Source: Patiria pectinifera (taxonomy: Eukaryota; Echinodermata; Asteroidea; Valvatida; Asterinidae). Taken from it: 64,000 nt of DNA. A program made the translations under genes and the position numbers. The DNA lies in contig CM057149.1 of the NCBI GenBank assembly GCA_029964075.1, positions 1,808,465-1,872,464 on the forward strand. Direction: 5' to 3'. Position 1 is the first letter of the stretch. The number at the start of each line of letters is the position of its first letter. The notes under the pieces were generated by a model. That model searched no databases, was not told where the DNA came from, and worked only from the letters and a program-made list of their open reading frames with translations. Of this stretch, positions 45,179-56,602 are shown piece by piece.

Positions 45179-45391
45179 ATGAATTTGGCATTGAGGAGTC
45201 TTTATACCAGAACTGCTTTTTGCAGTTCAACTTCAATGGTACACGGACCACGTTTCCGAATCCAAGTGTCTCTAAACAGAACCGCTAAAATAAATCAGGA
45301 TGGTCATGATGGTCGTGATTGTGCATGGACCAGATTGTTAACTGCAGGTGTAAGTACATCTACGAATGAAATGGCTGAAAAGAAGTTGAAG
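45179..45391 (+). CDS. DCC-family gene exon 1: putative targeting peptide
   Basis: Encodes MNLALRSLYTRTAFCSSTSM then VHGPRFRIQVSLNR and ends NEMAEKKLK. The first in-frame ATG is used. Donor TTGAAG|GTAATT. Exon 1 is assigned because it has the only fitting phase-0 donor and a presequence-like start. It has no conserved domain, so it is less certain than exons 2 and 3. Confidence 0.75.
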
Positions 45392-48300
45392 GTAATTAAC
45401 ACGTATTATCTGTTTCCTTAGTTTTATAGTTTAGTACTGTTGCGCCCCAACTATCGCATCGGTCCCAACTATAGTGCGGACTAGCTGTCCCAACTATAGT
45501 GCGGCAGTTGGGTCGGCCCAACTATAGTTAGGACTGGAGTTGCGCCGGATGCTTCATGCTTGATAGATCTTGTTGGTGACTGCTCTATGTTCCGACACCC
45601 CTATGTTCCGACAACCTAGATTGTGTTACTCCCGGTTAGGGTTAGGGTTAGGGTTAGGGTTAGTCCGAGTAACTTGGACCCAACTTATCGCCTTTTTTAG
45701 CATTTGGACATGGTCTGGCGATTACTATCGCCAGACCATGTCCGAATGTTAAAAAAGCGATAAGTTTGGTCCAAGTTACTTGGACTACCCTAGGGTTAGG
45801 AATAGGAATATGTGCAGTCGGAACATAGGGGTGTCGGAACATAGAGGTGTAACCATCTTGTTGGATTAAATGCCGCAAGGCTGGCCGGTCACGTCATGCA
45901 CGTGGTACTGCCTAGTTGGATGAGTTGTTCAGCTGCTGGGTTTTATTGTCCAGCAACATTGTGCAAAACTCAAAGATTGCCATGGCCAGCCAACTATAGA
46001 TGGGCCCCACCCATAGCTAATGTCAAAGGTCCCAAGTAATGTCCGAATGTTAAAAAAGCGATAAGTTTGGTCCAAGTTACTTGGACTACCCTAGGGTTAG
46101 GAATAGGAATATGTGCAGTCGGAACATAGGGGTGTCGGAACATAGAGGTGTAACCATCTTGTTGGATTAAATGCCCCAAGGCTGGCCGGTCACGTCATGC
46201 ACGTGGTACTGCCTAGTTGGATGAGTTGTTCAGCTGCTGGGTTTTATTGTCCAGCAACATTGTGCAAAACTCAAAGATTGCCATGGCCAGCCAACTATAG
46301 ATGGGCCCCACCCATAGCTAATGTCAAAGGTCCCAAGTAATGTCCGAATGTTAAAAAAGCGATAAGTTTGGTCCAAGTTACTTGGACTACCCTAGGGTTA
46401 GGAATAGGAATATGTGCAGTCGGAACATAGGGGTGTCGGAACATAGAGGTGTAACCATCTTGTTGGATTAAATGCCCCAAGGCTGGCCGGTCACGTGGTA
46501 CTGCCTAGTTGGATGAGTTGTCCAGCTGCTGGGTTTTATTGTCCAGCAACATTGTGCAAAACTCAAAGATTGCCATGGCCAGCCAACTATAGATGGGCCC
46601 CACCCATAGCTAATGTCAAAGGTCCCAAGTAAAGTCGGACATGTAACAGAGCTGTAGGGAATGTTTTATAGTCGTACATCAATGTAAACTATCATGACTA
46701 TAGGTGGGAGTGGGACCGCCAAATAAAAATATTGCGGTGGCCCAACTACAGATGGTCCCCACCCATAGATAATTTCATTGGTCCCAAGTAAAGTCAGATG
46801 TGTAATTAGAGTTGTAGGGACTGTTTTATAATCGTACAACAATGTACACTATAGTTGGGACCGCAAAATAAAAAGATTGGGGTGGCCCAACTATAGATTC
46901 ACCCCATCAATAGCTAATTTCAGTGGTCCCCCTGTAAAGTCAGACGTGTATCAGAGCCGGTCGTACTAAAGCGCGTCAACAAGCGTCAATAAGCGTCAAC
47001 AAGCCTCAACGGTCGTCAACGAGCGTCAACAAATTTTGTATAGGCTTTTGAACATTAAAAACAGCTTTATATGGTAGAAAAAGCAATAAAGAACATCTTC
47101 TGCATATCAATTAAAGTTAAAATTATTCTAAAACTTGGTTTTTTGAACGCGAAATGTACGATGAATTTGTCGATAAAAGTTGGCCGCCATCTTGTTTATG
47201 TGTAGCTAGCTGTACTATGCATGCGTGAAGTGTACAGAGCCATACTACGCATGCGCAAAATCTTCAGCGCCATCCAAACAAGATGGCGGCCAACTTTTAT
47301 CGACAAATTTGTCGTACATTTCACGTTCAAAAAACCAAGTTTTAAAATAATTCTAACTTTAATTGATATGCAGAAGATGTTCTTTATTGCTTTTTCTACC
47401 ATATAAAGCTGTTATTAAATGTTCAAAAGCCTATACAAAATTTGTTGACGCTCGTTGACGACCGTTGAGGCTTGTTGACTCTTGTTGACGCGCTTTAGTA
47501 GGACCCATCAGAGCTGTAGGGAACTTTTTATAGTTGTACATCAATGTAAACTATAGATGGGACACCGCAAAATAAAAAGATCGGAGTGGCCCAACTATAG
47601 ATGGGCCAGCCCAACAGTGGAACTTACAGTTGGGACCGTCCCAACTATAGTTGGGACAGGCCCAACTATAGTTGGGCCAGCCCAACTGTGGAACTACAGT
47701 TGGGACAGGCCCAACTATAGTTGGGACAGGCCCAACTATAGTTGGGACCGATGCGATAGTTGGGGCGTAACAGTACTACTACTAGTACGTAGTAGCCCCA
47801 CTAGTCTGGCGTCGGTATTGCGGCGATTGTGTATAGTGTAGGGCCCCTGTTTAGTTTCGATCAAATTAGAGTTACCATTGATTTTTTTTTTAAAATTTGA
47901 GTAATTAAAATTACTCAAAAATTATACCTGTTCAACCTAGAGCAGACTTCTCTCCATTCTAATTTAAACTGAAAAACTACTGAGCACCTCTCGCTCAAAT
48001 AACGACGAATCAGTACGGAAATTCCTTCGCAATCAAGCCATACTCTTTTTTTGGCCCAAAGCAGTGATACTGTACGAATTTATGCAATTTATGATACATG
48101 TACATGATACCGAAAAAAGTTGGACTTTTGTATACGTGCAAAGAGGAATTTTTTTGGGTACCATTTGTCATAAATTGCATAATTTTCAGAAGGGTATTCA
48201 GCTTTGGATGTCAGGGGGATGGGGCAACCACATATCCGCGCCCAAATGTTGACATTTTTTTCTCCGGACACTTGGCCTCTGTAAAATCCAAAAGGGGGAT

Positions 48301-50386
48301 GGGGGGCGGTTCCAAATGGGGGCGCTCCTCAAAACTGACAATTATTATGCACACTGCATATTTTATACCCTTTTTCACGGCGCATTATGATGGTTTTTGA
48401 GCGGGTTTCCTTTTTTTGGATTGATGTCAGAACTCTCTAAGTACCATTTATTAAAATAAGTACTGAACAAACAATTTTGTGAACAAAATATGCCGGGTGG
48501 GCCCCCCCCCCCCCCAATCTGAAAGTGCTGCCTTTTTCAGATGTCTCATTTTCGTGAAATTTCATGTTGAAATTTTGATACGTGTGCAAACGAATCTGGA
48601 CATTTCACAAATATAGACATCTGAAAAAGGCAGCACTTTCTGATTAGCCTATAAAGAGGTGAGTATGCTTCTAAAGCAAAAATAAACTACAAGCTAAGCC
48701 TAAATGTGAAAATCTAAATTTGACAAATTTCGACATGTTTTTGTAGATGGTGGAAGTGTGGCCTTTATTTACGGAGGTAGTCCAGTAAATTGGCCACATC
48801 CCAGTCTTGGGTCAAGAATATAACCTTGGACTTACACCCATGTGTAGAATACAAAACGATATGCCATCCACATAGAGAGCATGAGTATACATTGTGTACT
48901 ACTTTTCCGATCATGATTATGCATTGCTAAATTAAAATGAAACAACTATCAAAGATGACTGCTGATTGTGATGTTTCCAAATCTCCAAATTGATGATAAT
49001 ACGACGGAGGTCAGACAGGGAAGAGGGACTGTTCATAGCACATACCGGTACACGTACTGGCCAGTGGAATCACAGACACATCCGGGGCATTGTCTTTCCT
49101 CACATTTCACGTCGGCGACGTCATCATTTCTACATTGCATACTTTTAAATTAAAACCCTTTTCCTTCTTTTCTCAGGTGTTATATGATGGTGATTGTCCA
49201 CTCTGCATGCAAGAGATCAAATTTGTGCAGTACATGAACAAGAAGAAAGATACTCTGGAGCTTGTTAACATTGCGTCACCAGATTACAATCCAGAAGAGA
49301 ACAATAGAATCTCCTATGAGACAGCTATGGGTGTAATGCATGTCATTGGACCAAATCAGCAGGTAAATTGCTGGGATATGTATGCACTCGATAAGTACAA
49401 GGCGATAAAACAAGAAGTGAATCAAACAACGAATAACGAATAACAAGTTTCCAAAAATAATGTGAAATGTACAACTGTATACAGATGGTAGCCTCCATGA
49501 GACAAGGTCAGATACTCAGGTCTTGAGATTGTTTAGGATACAGAAATTACTTTAATGCTTAATTGGACATGGTATTTGATCACCATCAAATACCACATGA
49601 TTATTATTTTTTTCCCAAATCCAAAGGACGTTTGATACTGTTTAATCATGTTCACCACATTTTCTTCAAACCCGTAGATTTTTGTAATGCATGACAGTAA
49701 CTTCACAAAATTGTCATCAGACAGGGAGCCCTTGTGTTAAGCTCTAGTCTTGTATGAACTTGGCTGATAATTTGCCATGTCATGTACATGTACATGTACC
49801 AATTTGTTCTGAATAAATTCTCAACATTCAGAGCAGCTCACTATTCCTAACAAAAACGATTGTATAAACATGCATTTAAAAAAGCAGCCATATGTGTTTA
49901 ATTAAATAGTAATTGTTCTTTTTTTGGGGGGGGGGGGGGGGATTAGGTTTATTTTTTTTTCAATTATATATTATACATGTACATGTACCTCTGTTCCCCC
50001 TTAGGTGATATTTTTAGGGGTACCTAGGGACTTCAAAAGATCCCATTGCTAATTCACTGAGTGTGAAGTGTCCTCTTTCTGCAGAGTTGGAAACAATTTC
50101 TGTGCATTTGCTATGATTTGTTTCCATTTCATTACTTCATTTGTGCCTGAATGTTTATTTATTGCAGGTGTATACCAAAGTTGATGCTGTGTATGAGATG
50201 TATTCTGCCCTTGGATTGAGGTGGATAGTTGCCTACATGAGATGGCCATTACTCTCTACATTATTTGAATGGGCCTACATGGTGTTTGCAAGACGCCGCC
50301 TCCAGTGGACTAGAAGCTGGCGAGGATGTGAGACTGCAAAGTGTCAAATAGAAAACCAACCGCCATCGAATAAGGAGAAGTCTTGA
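45179..50386 (+). CDS. DCC-family (DUF393) thiol-disulfide oxidoreductase-like protein, three exons
   Basis: Exons 45179-45391, 49177-49362 and 50168-50386 total 618 nt and encode 205 residues plus stop. All junctions are phase 0 with GT-AG ends. Residues 1-70 are Arg/Ser-rich with few acids early, resembling a mitochondrial presequence. The core starts VLYDGDCPLC (72-81). DGxCxxC is the DCC motif that names the family, which is thought to act in thiol-disulfide exchange, although the substrate in animals is unknown. The C-terminal half has DAVYEMYSALGLRW and a hydrophobic stretch with FARRR, typical of DUF393 proteins (aromatic, WxxxxxRWP). The domain assignment is secure. Organelle targeting and enzyme activity are inferred. 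Intron 1 (3.8 kb) is filled by a nested foldback element. Confidence 0.88.
45580..45853. mobile_element. MITE with CTATGTTCCGACACCCC ends and telomere-like core
   Basis: The left end CTCTATGTTCCGACACCCCT is mirrored by AGGGGTGTCGGAACATAGAG. Inside is GGTTAGGGTTAGGGTTAGGG (45634-45663) and an inverted pair around TCTGGCGATTACTATCGCCA. A sister copy is at 56603-56824. Confidence 0.75.
45634..45663 (+). repeat. Interstitial TTAGGG repeat
   Basis: About five GGTTAG units in tandem, the animal telomere motif. They lie inside a MITE with copies elsewhere in the window, so they are carried by the element and are not evidence of a chromosome end. Confidence 0.9.
45738..46634 (+). repeat. Three tandem 301-bp units
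   Basis: The unit start ATGTCCGAATGTTAAAAAAG recurs at 45738, 46039 and 46340, exactly 301 bp apart. Units 1 and 2 are almost identical. Unit 3 lacks a few bases (TCATGCACG). Each unit includes the right arm of the telomere-like MITE, so the duplication followed that insertion. Confidence 0.93.
46958..47506. mobile_element. CGGTCC-family foldback, complete, 8-bp duplication ATCAGAGC
   Basis: Ends CGGTCGTACTAAAGCGCG and mirrored CGCGCTTTAGTAGGACC. The perfect direct repeat ATCAGAGC flanks it (46950-46957 and 47507-47514). Arms carry GTCAACAAGC-type units. The centre has TACGCATGCGCAAA and CAAGATGGCGGCCAAC. An 8-bp duplication fits hAT. No transposase. Confidence 0.9.
47798..48796. mobile_element. 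TAGCCCC-family elements, partial, in DCC intron 1
   Basis: A left end TAGCCCCACTAGTCTGGCG is at 47797, and the typical right half (CAGATGTCTCATTTTCGTG, CTTCTAAAGC, GGCCACATCCC) at 48520-48796. Between them, about 47970-48140 matches 62610-62775, another dispersed repeat. The termini do not form a clean pair. Confidence 0.55.
49177..49362 (+). CDS. DCC-family gene exon 2: DGxCxxC core
   Basis: Acceptor TTTCTCAG. Encodes VLYDGDCPLCMQEIKFVQYM then the segment through TAMGVMHVIGPNQQ. The cysteines of DGDCPLC are both present. Donor AGCAG|GTAAAT. If the intron is retained the frame runs 27 codons to a stop at 49443. Confidence 0.93.
50168..50386 (+). CDS. DCC-family gene exon 3: C-terminal domain
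   Basis: Acceptor TTATTGCAG. Encodes VYTKVDAVYEMYSALGLRWI then VAYMRWPLLSTLFEWAYMVF, and ends PPSNKEKS. The pattern Y(x)n-LGLRW...YMRWPLL matches the DUF393 C-terminal half. Confidence 0.92.
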   Translation: MYTKVDAVYEMYSALGLRWIVAYMRWPLLSTLFEWAYMVFARRRLQWTRSWRGCETAKCQIENQPPSNKEKS

Positions 50387-50626
50387 CTGACTCAATGGAT
50401 TTTTTTTCAAATATTGCTGTGATGTTCATGGTTTGCTAGATACATTGGCTTCTACCTCTAGAATCATTTTCTACATTGAGAACATTCACTTATATTGAAA
50501 GGTAATTTCACACCTTTTATCCATAACTACAAATGTACAATGTATTTCTATCACTGTTTGAATTGCTCATATTTGTAATTGGAATTGTAAGCATTAATTG
50601 TTTGGCACATACGACCAGTGCATTAA

Positions 50627-50632
50627 AATAAA
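50627..50632 (+). promoter_or_regulatory. Probable poly(A) signal of the DCC gene
   Basis: AATAAA 241 bp past the stop, the first canonical hexamer, followed within 20 bp by a GT-rich stretch (CTTGTTAACGTAGG). Usage is inferred. Confidence 0.6.
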
Positions 50633-50639
50633 CACTTGT

Positions 50640-51720
50640 TAACGTAGGCTATCATCTTGTGGCTGATTTTTTGTATAGTAAATACAACGTCACAGTCAAT
50701 GTGATGCAGATAGGATTTAATTGACTCCATTTGGTCTTTAGTTCCATGTGTTCACGAGCAATTGAATTCCATTGTATCAGCTTGCATTTGGAACAATCTT
50801 TCTGAAGTCATTTTTTTTTTCAATTTAAGCTTGGATCTGATCCGAGCACATTCTTTTGCATGCCTTTTCACTCACGGTGAGAATGAGACCTGCTTAATTT
50901 CCATATTAATTTAATATCATGCATTTTAGTCATTTGGAGGTCATATTATTTACGTGTATTTAGTAAATTGATTTGATACCAACTATACACTGTGTATCAT
51001 TGATACTGTCCAACACAATTGATAAGGTCAAAAAAAGTTTTGCTTCCGGTTTCCCTACCTACCCTTTTCTGACAGCCCTTACCCTAATATTTTTTTAAGG
51101 GGAAAATGAGCAAAAAACAGCTAAAACCATCCATTTCTACCATTTACTCTGGACTACACACAGACGCCTCGATATGATCGTGCACAACAAAAAATGGCAA
51201 AAAAGAAAATTCCCTACCTACCTACCCTATTTTCAAATGCCATGTAATCAGAAGCAGAATTTGTTTTGGCTTTAGTAAACAAATAGTAAACCAAGACATC
51301 AGCAATTTTCGAGAAAACTCAAAAACAAATGACAAACAAACAAGACAACCAAAAGTCAATGAACTAGACAATACCAACTGAATACCTAAACATTACAAAA
51401 ACAGATATTGATGGGGAAGGAAAAAAGGATCTTATTGGAAAAAGATTTACCCATTTGTTATGTACATGTATTTCAACAAGTGACCAATTTCTTGTAGCAA
51501 TGGCCTTCTCTGTTTTGAAATCGATAAAAACACTGCAATTATCGACACAAAGAGGTAAATCTTAACACTTATTATTAAAGATATTTTTTTTCGCCAAAAC
51601 AGTAATAAGGGAAATAAGACCAAGGTCTTAGACATTTTTTTTCTGGTAAGAAGCCAAACCAAACGTCTCTACAACTTAAAATCACTGGATGATGAGATGT
51701 ACATGTAGGATTAAAGCCCG
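50640..51720. other. Intergenic DNA, nothing recognised
   Basis: AT-rich sequence without coding signatures, inverted-repeat termini or RNA motifs that could be supported. Confidence 0.5.
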
Positions 51721-52539
51721 AGTCCATCATTTGCAGCTATCCAAAAAAGTAACTGGCGTAATTATTGTTGAAAAACATACTGGTTGAAAGATAGTAAGGG
51801 GACTAAACTCCCTGTGAAACTATCCTTTCTGGCAAGCTCTCATTTTGAAGAAATCAACGAAAGAAGGCATTTCCAACGGTGCGTCTTAAGAAGCACCGTA
51901 GGAAAATTTAAATTAGTAGTTCGTTTTGTTATTCAGCGCAGCGCGCACAAGCATTGGAACGACGCACAGGCGCGCGCGGTTGCTATAATTCGTCGGATCA
52001 GTCAAGGGCGGATCCAGAACACAATTTTGGGGGGGCCAAAAAAAATTTTGGTCCCCCAAAAAGTGGGTCAAAAAAATTACGGCGTGGGGTTCGGGGCCCG
52101 CTTAAGGGCCCCGAAATTTTTTTGGATTCTAGATGCTCTGTGGTGCGATCTGAGGCAATTTCTGATCACTTTAACCAATGTTTTTTGAGGAAAAGATGGT
52201 GGTGTACTCATTGCCTGCCTTTATTGCGATGTCACATAAAAAAAAAAAAAATTGGTTTCGTTTGGGGGGGGGGGCCATGGCCCCCTTTGGCCCCCCCCCC
52301 CTGGATCCGCCCTTGGATCAGTGCGCGACATCGCGTAAAGCTGCAATTCAAAACAATTCGAAACATGATTTAGCAACTTTTTATTTGAAATTGAGATCCT
52401 AGAATGCTGTTTTTCTCGGAATATAAAGCTGAAGCTGAGCTGAAACTTCATCAAGTAAGTTGTTCAGTATCCTTCATTAGATTTTAAACACTTTTGTTGC
52501 TTCAAACGAACAAAATGCACTAATTACAAATGATGGACT
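51721..52539. mobile_element. AGTCCATC MITE, copy 2, with nested hAT-type MITE
   Basis: Same ends and interior as 494-1028. The ends extend slightly outward here, to TTAAAGC on both sides. It is split at 52003-52315 by a second element; copy 1 shows the empty site GGATCAGTGGGCGAC. Confidence 0.8.
52003..52315. mobile_element. hAT-type MITE with CAAGGGCGGATCCAG ends
   Basis: CAAGGGCGGATCCAG is exactly mirrored by CTGGATCCGCCCTTG. GATCAGT is duplicated on both sides (51996-52002 and 52316-52322), or 8 bp if the shared G counts. The interior has long G and C runs. Degraded relatives lie at 38280-38582 and 43855-44210. Confidence 0.85.
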
Positions 52540-53621
52540 ATAGCTTTAAGCCAAGTAATAATACCCTTCAAGAACAGCTAGATTTTTTTCACAGTCCCGG
52601 AAGACATGTAGCAGATTCTCACGCTCTAAGAAATAAATGTCGGAGTCCTTCTTTAATTTTGCAAAGACAAAGAAAGGTGTTTGTCGGAATGAGAAAGTAA
52701 ATAAATTTAAATTGAAAATATTGCAGCTTTTTAATCTTTGGTCGTCGTCTTCGGTCAATCCTCGATTCGAGGAGTTGTCACTTTTGCTGCTGTCTCTCTC
52801 GCTGTTGATGACTGAATATAGAGTCACAGTCGTGACCGTATTGGTCGTCCGCAGATGGAGCAGGAGAACTGCGGGGTTGAGTGAGGCTGAGACGCCCGTT
52901 CTTTAATTTCCTTCGGCGTCTTTTCTCGTCGTCCTGCGTGAGGTATCGAAAAGCTGAGCTCCACGTGTGATGGTGGAGCGCCAGGTGGAGCAGTTAGCTG
53001 CTTTGTCCTTCCAGGTGTCATAGGAATTCCTCAGCGGCACAGGTTCAGTTTGAGGAGGTCCATCAAACGTTTCTTGGGTCTTCCACGTGATTGCCAGAGC
53101 AGAGTTCACCCGAAGAAAAGTTGTTTCGGTAGAGCGGTGTCCTCCAACCTTCTCACGTGTCCGAACCATTGTCACTAACGTCTCACAATCATAACTCATC
53201 TCAGCACGTTGGAGAACATCAGAGTTACGGCCCAGGTACGTGACGCCGGTACATGTACGAAGCCCACGACTCGCAACAATAGAGCAGTGTGAAGAGCATA
53301 ACAGCTCGATACACCTGGAGTTTGGTACAGGTCGTCAAGGAGTGGATATTAAATAGGCGACGATGTAGTCGCCCATTTCAGGAATGTGCCAGCCGAATAC
53401 AATTGTTGATGTCATCATGGATGTTTGGCTTTTCATTTAGAAGGCTTCCAAGGTATAACATTTGGAAACTTGCTCCACAGGCTCTCCATAAATAGTGATC
53501 TGAGGAGAGGAAGCAGGTTGAAGCGGGCAGTCTAATGCAAGGAAGATCGAAAACAGGGTTGGTGCAAGAACGCACCCGTGCTTAACTCCAGTCTCAATTT
53601 GGAAGGGTGGAGAAATGCATA

Positions 53622-53987
53622 TTATGACTCTGGGATAATTGTTTCACTGAGCTCTTGGAGTCGGGCCAGCAGGATGCGAGAGAATATTTTCCCAGCAGTG
53701 GCAAGGAGGGCAATTCCTCGGTAATTTCCACAGACAGACCGATCACCCTTCTTGAATATTGTTACAAGGTTGGCATTTAGAAGATTCTTTGGAGCAGTCT
53801 GTGTCTCGATCTCCCAGATGAGGAGAATCAGGATGTGGAGACGGATGCGGAGTGCAGTTCCTTCATGCTGGAAGAACTCGGCAGGAATGTTGTCCGGACC
53901 AGGCGCATTGTTTGGTTTCATTTTGGAAACTGCAGTTTCGACCTCATGCAGAGTTGGTAGCACAGACATCCACGTCCTGTCAGGATG
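53622..53987 (-). pseudogene. Reverse transcriptase fragment
   Basis: An open minus-strand frame with HEVETAVSKMKPNNAPGPDN (the APGPDxIPAE motif), LVTIFKKGDRSVCGNYRGIA (KKGDxxxCxNYRGI) and GKIFSRILLARL. These are RT finger/palm blocks of non-LTR elements. It runs out before the catalytic Asp motif, so no active enzyme remains. Confidence 0.9.
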
Positions 53988-54196
53988 AGCCGGAAGATCA
54001 TGAATGAAGTCTTTTACAGCGGAGGATGGCCGGTTCAGGAGAGTATTGAAATGTTCCTACCAACGTCGAAGGGTATCTGTTTCATCGGTGAGAATGGTGG
54101 AGTCATCAAGCGATTGTAGATGTGAAAGGGCATCCGGGCCGTAGACAGCACGGATGGCTTGGTAGAAATGTTTCATCTCGTTGTGGTCGGCGTTAT

Positions 54197-56400
54197 GGAG
54201 CGTCAAAAGTGGACAACCGAATTTTCTCATTTTCTGCTAGTGGAATTTTAGGTTTTTCAAAATGGCAACACCGGATTTTAAAAACTCAATTTTCTACTAG
54301 CAAAAATTTGGATTTTACTTTTACGACAATCTGGGTGCCTCAAAAGTGGACAACTAAAAATCTCAAATTCTTACTAGCAAAAAAGTACGGTGCGTCAAAA
54401 GTGGACAACCGTATTTTCCCATTTTCTGCTAGTAGAAATTTAAGTTTTTGAAATGGCCTCACTGGATTTTAAAAAACTCAATTTTCTACTAGCATAAATT
54501 TGGATTTTACTTTTTCGACAATCTCGGTGCCTCAGAAGTGGACAAGTAAAAATCTCAAATTCTTACATGCAAAATTTATGATGCTCCAAAAGTGGACAAC
54601 TGCGTTTTCCCATTTCCTGCTATAACAGAAATTTTATTTCAAAAGTGATGTCGCCCTTTTTGAAAGCGCCATTCTTTTTTGCAAGCAGAAATGTGGATTT
54701 TACTTTGACGCCTCAAAGTGCATAACTAAAAATCACGGAGACACATACAGCTTGCACCCCTCTGTTCGAAATAAAACATTCCCAAAGATATAGGATCTTT
54801 GAGTCTGTTTACTTGAGCGGCTAATTTGACAGTCCTTTGTGTAGCCTTCTTATCACCGCCAGTTTCCGACCCAGCTCCAGTTCACGCGTCTCGCATTTCT
54901 ATTTACGGTCAGTTCGTTGTTCCATCTTCATATTCCGTTTTGATTGGCCGTTTCTTGTAAGAGGGAAAATCGAGAGAAAAAAATCACTCATATCTACTCA
55001 CACCGCAGTCGTTAACCCTAACTTCGTGTGGTGTGTGTAAAATCCTATATTTTTTTTTATATCAGCCGGTTGATACACTGTTATCCTTAGTACTATAACC
55101 CTTGAGGTTATATAGACAAAGTAAGACAGTAAGAGACGAAGTGGTACTTGGGATGATGTGGTTTATTCGGTTGGCTGTGACGCGCTCTGTCTTATTTATA
55201 GATTCTACGGGGTTTTTATAAAGTAAGTGAACATTCCAATCTTACAGCTATCTTCCAGGTTTCTTGCCTTATTAGGAATCGTTCACTAACTATTGAATAT
55301 TAATAATACAGAATTGAAGGTGTTTGGTCAACTTGTATCTGGGGGCAGGGCTAGGCAAATTAATAGAACAATCAGATTTCCTTATAAGTCTGTGGGCTGA
55401 ATCACTGTGGCCTTCCGGTGCAGCCCAGCATCCACCCACGCGGACCTTGTGGCTAAACTGGCCATTCCTTAGATGTGTCTCATTACCAGGAAAGTGGTCC
55501 TGTTCCTTGAAGGTCAACGTATACAACTTAAACGGTAAATATAAAACATGATATGTTATCATGGTGATGGTACTGACCGCCTCTCCTCTCTCTTTCCGCG
55601 CCATCCAATGAGCTTTTCGCTCAGGTTACAAGAAATGGCCAATCAAAACGGATAGAAGATGGAACAACGAACTGACCGTACATGGGTAACCCAATAGAGA
55701 TGCGAGACGCGTGAACTGGAGCTGGGTCGGAAACTGGCGGTGATAAGTAGGCTACACAAAGGACTGTCAAATTAGCCGCTCAAATAAACAGACCCAAAGA
55801 TCCTATATCTTTGGAAATGTTTTATTTCAAACAGAGAGGTGCTAGCTGTGTCTCCGTGATTTTTAGTTATGCACATTGAGGCGTCAAAGTAAAATCCACA
55901 TTTCTGCTTGCAAAAAAAGAATGGCACTTTTGAAACGGGCGACATCACTTTTAAAATAAAATTTCTGCTATAGCAGGAAATGGGAAAACGCAGTTGTCCA
56001 CTTTTGGAGCATCATAACTTTTGCATGTAAGAATTTGAGATTTTTACTTGTCCACTTTTGAGGCACCAAGATTGTCGTAAAAGTAAAATCCAAATTTTTG
56101 CTAGTAGAAAATTAAGTTTTTTAAAATCCAGTGAGGCCATTTCAAAAAATTTAATTTCTACTAGCAGAAAATTGGAAAATACAGTTGTCCACTTTTGACG
56201 CACCATACTTTTTTGCTAGTAAGATTTTGAGATTTTTAGTTGTCCACTTTTGAAGCACCCAGATTGTCGTAAAAGTAAAATCCAAATTTTTGCTAGTAGA
56301 AAATTGAGTTTTTTTAAATCCGGTGTTGCCATTTTGAAAAACCTAAAATTCCACTAGCAGAAAATGAGAAAATTCGGTTGTCCACTTTTGACGCTTCATA
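54197..56400. mobile_element. 2.2-kb foldback element inserted in a retrotransposon
   Basis: The arms are about 770 bp each (54197-54965 and about 55620-56400), around a roughly 650-bp centre. They start GCGTCAAAAGTGGACAACCG and are built of repeated AAAGTGGACAA and TTTTCTGCTAGTAG phrases. The inner arm includes CACCGCCAGTTTCCGACCCA mirrored. Flanks TCGGCGTTAT and TCGGCGTAT are a 9-10 bp duplication. Removing it restores the retrotransposon's GYADHNEMK reading. The architecture is like the TU foldback transposons of sea urchin. No transposase. Confidence 0.9.
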
Positions 56401-56602
56401 TCGGCGTATCCTTGGATTTCAGCAGATTTTAATATCCACCAGTTGTTCTTCAGTTCAAGAATCCTTCTTTGGGCGAGAGCTTTCTTGTTTCGGAAGAGGG
56501 CCTTCTCGGATGCGGATATTGGGTGGTTCTTCCACGCCAAACGTGCAAGTCTCTTTTCGTTGATTAGGACGCGGATTTCAGGGTCGTTCTCGTCAAACCA
56601 AT

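Larger units (their letters stand above)
45438..47772. mobile_element. Foldback with CCCAACTATAGTTGGG units, 4-bp duplication GTAC
   Basis: The ends are TGTTGCGCCCCAACTATCGC and its mirror, with CATCGGTCCCAACTATAG continuing the arm. GTAC flanks both sides (45434-45437 and 47773-47776). The right arm (about 47590-47770) has several copies of the 16-bp palindrome CCCAACTATAGTTGGG at about 20-bp spacing. The interior holds a telomere-like MITE, three 301-bp tandem units and a nested 549-bp foldback. It fills DCC intron 1. Confidence 0.85.

Noticed and set aside
45570..45752. Repeated 61-codon frames across the 301-bp units and Gly-Leu repeats
   Set aside because: They are translations of the tandem units and TTAGGG repeats.
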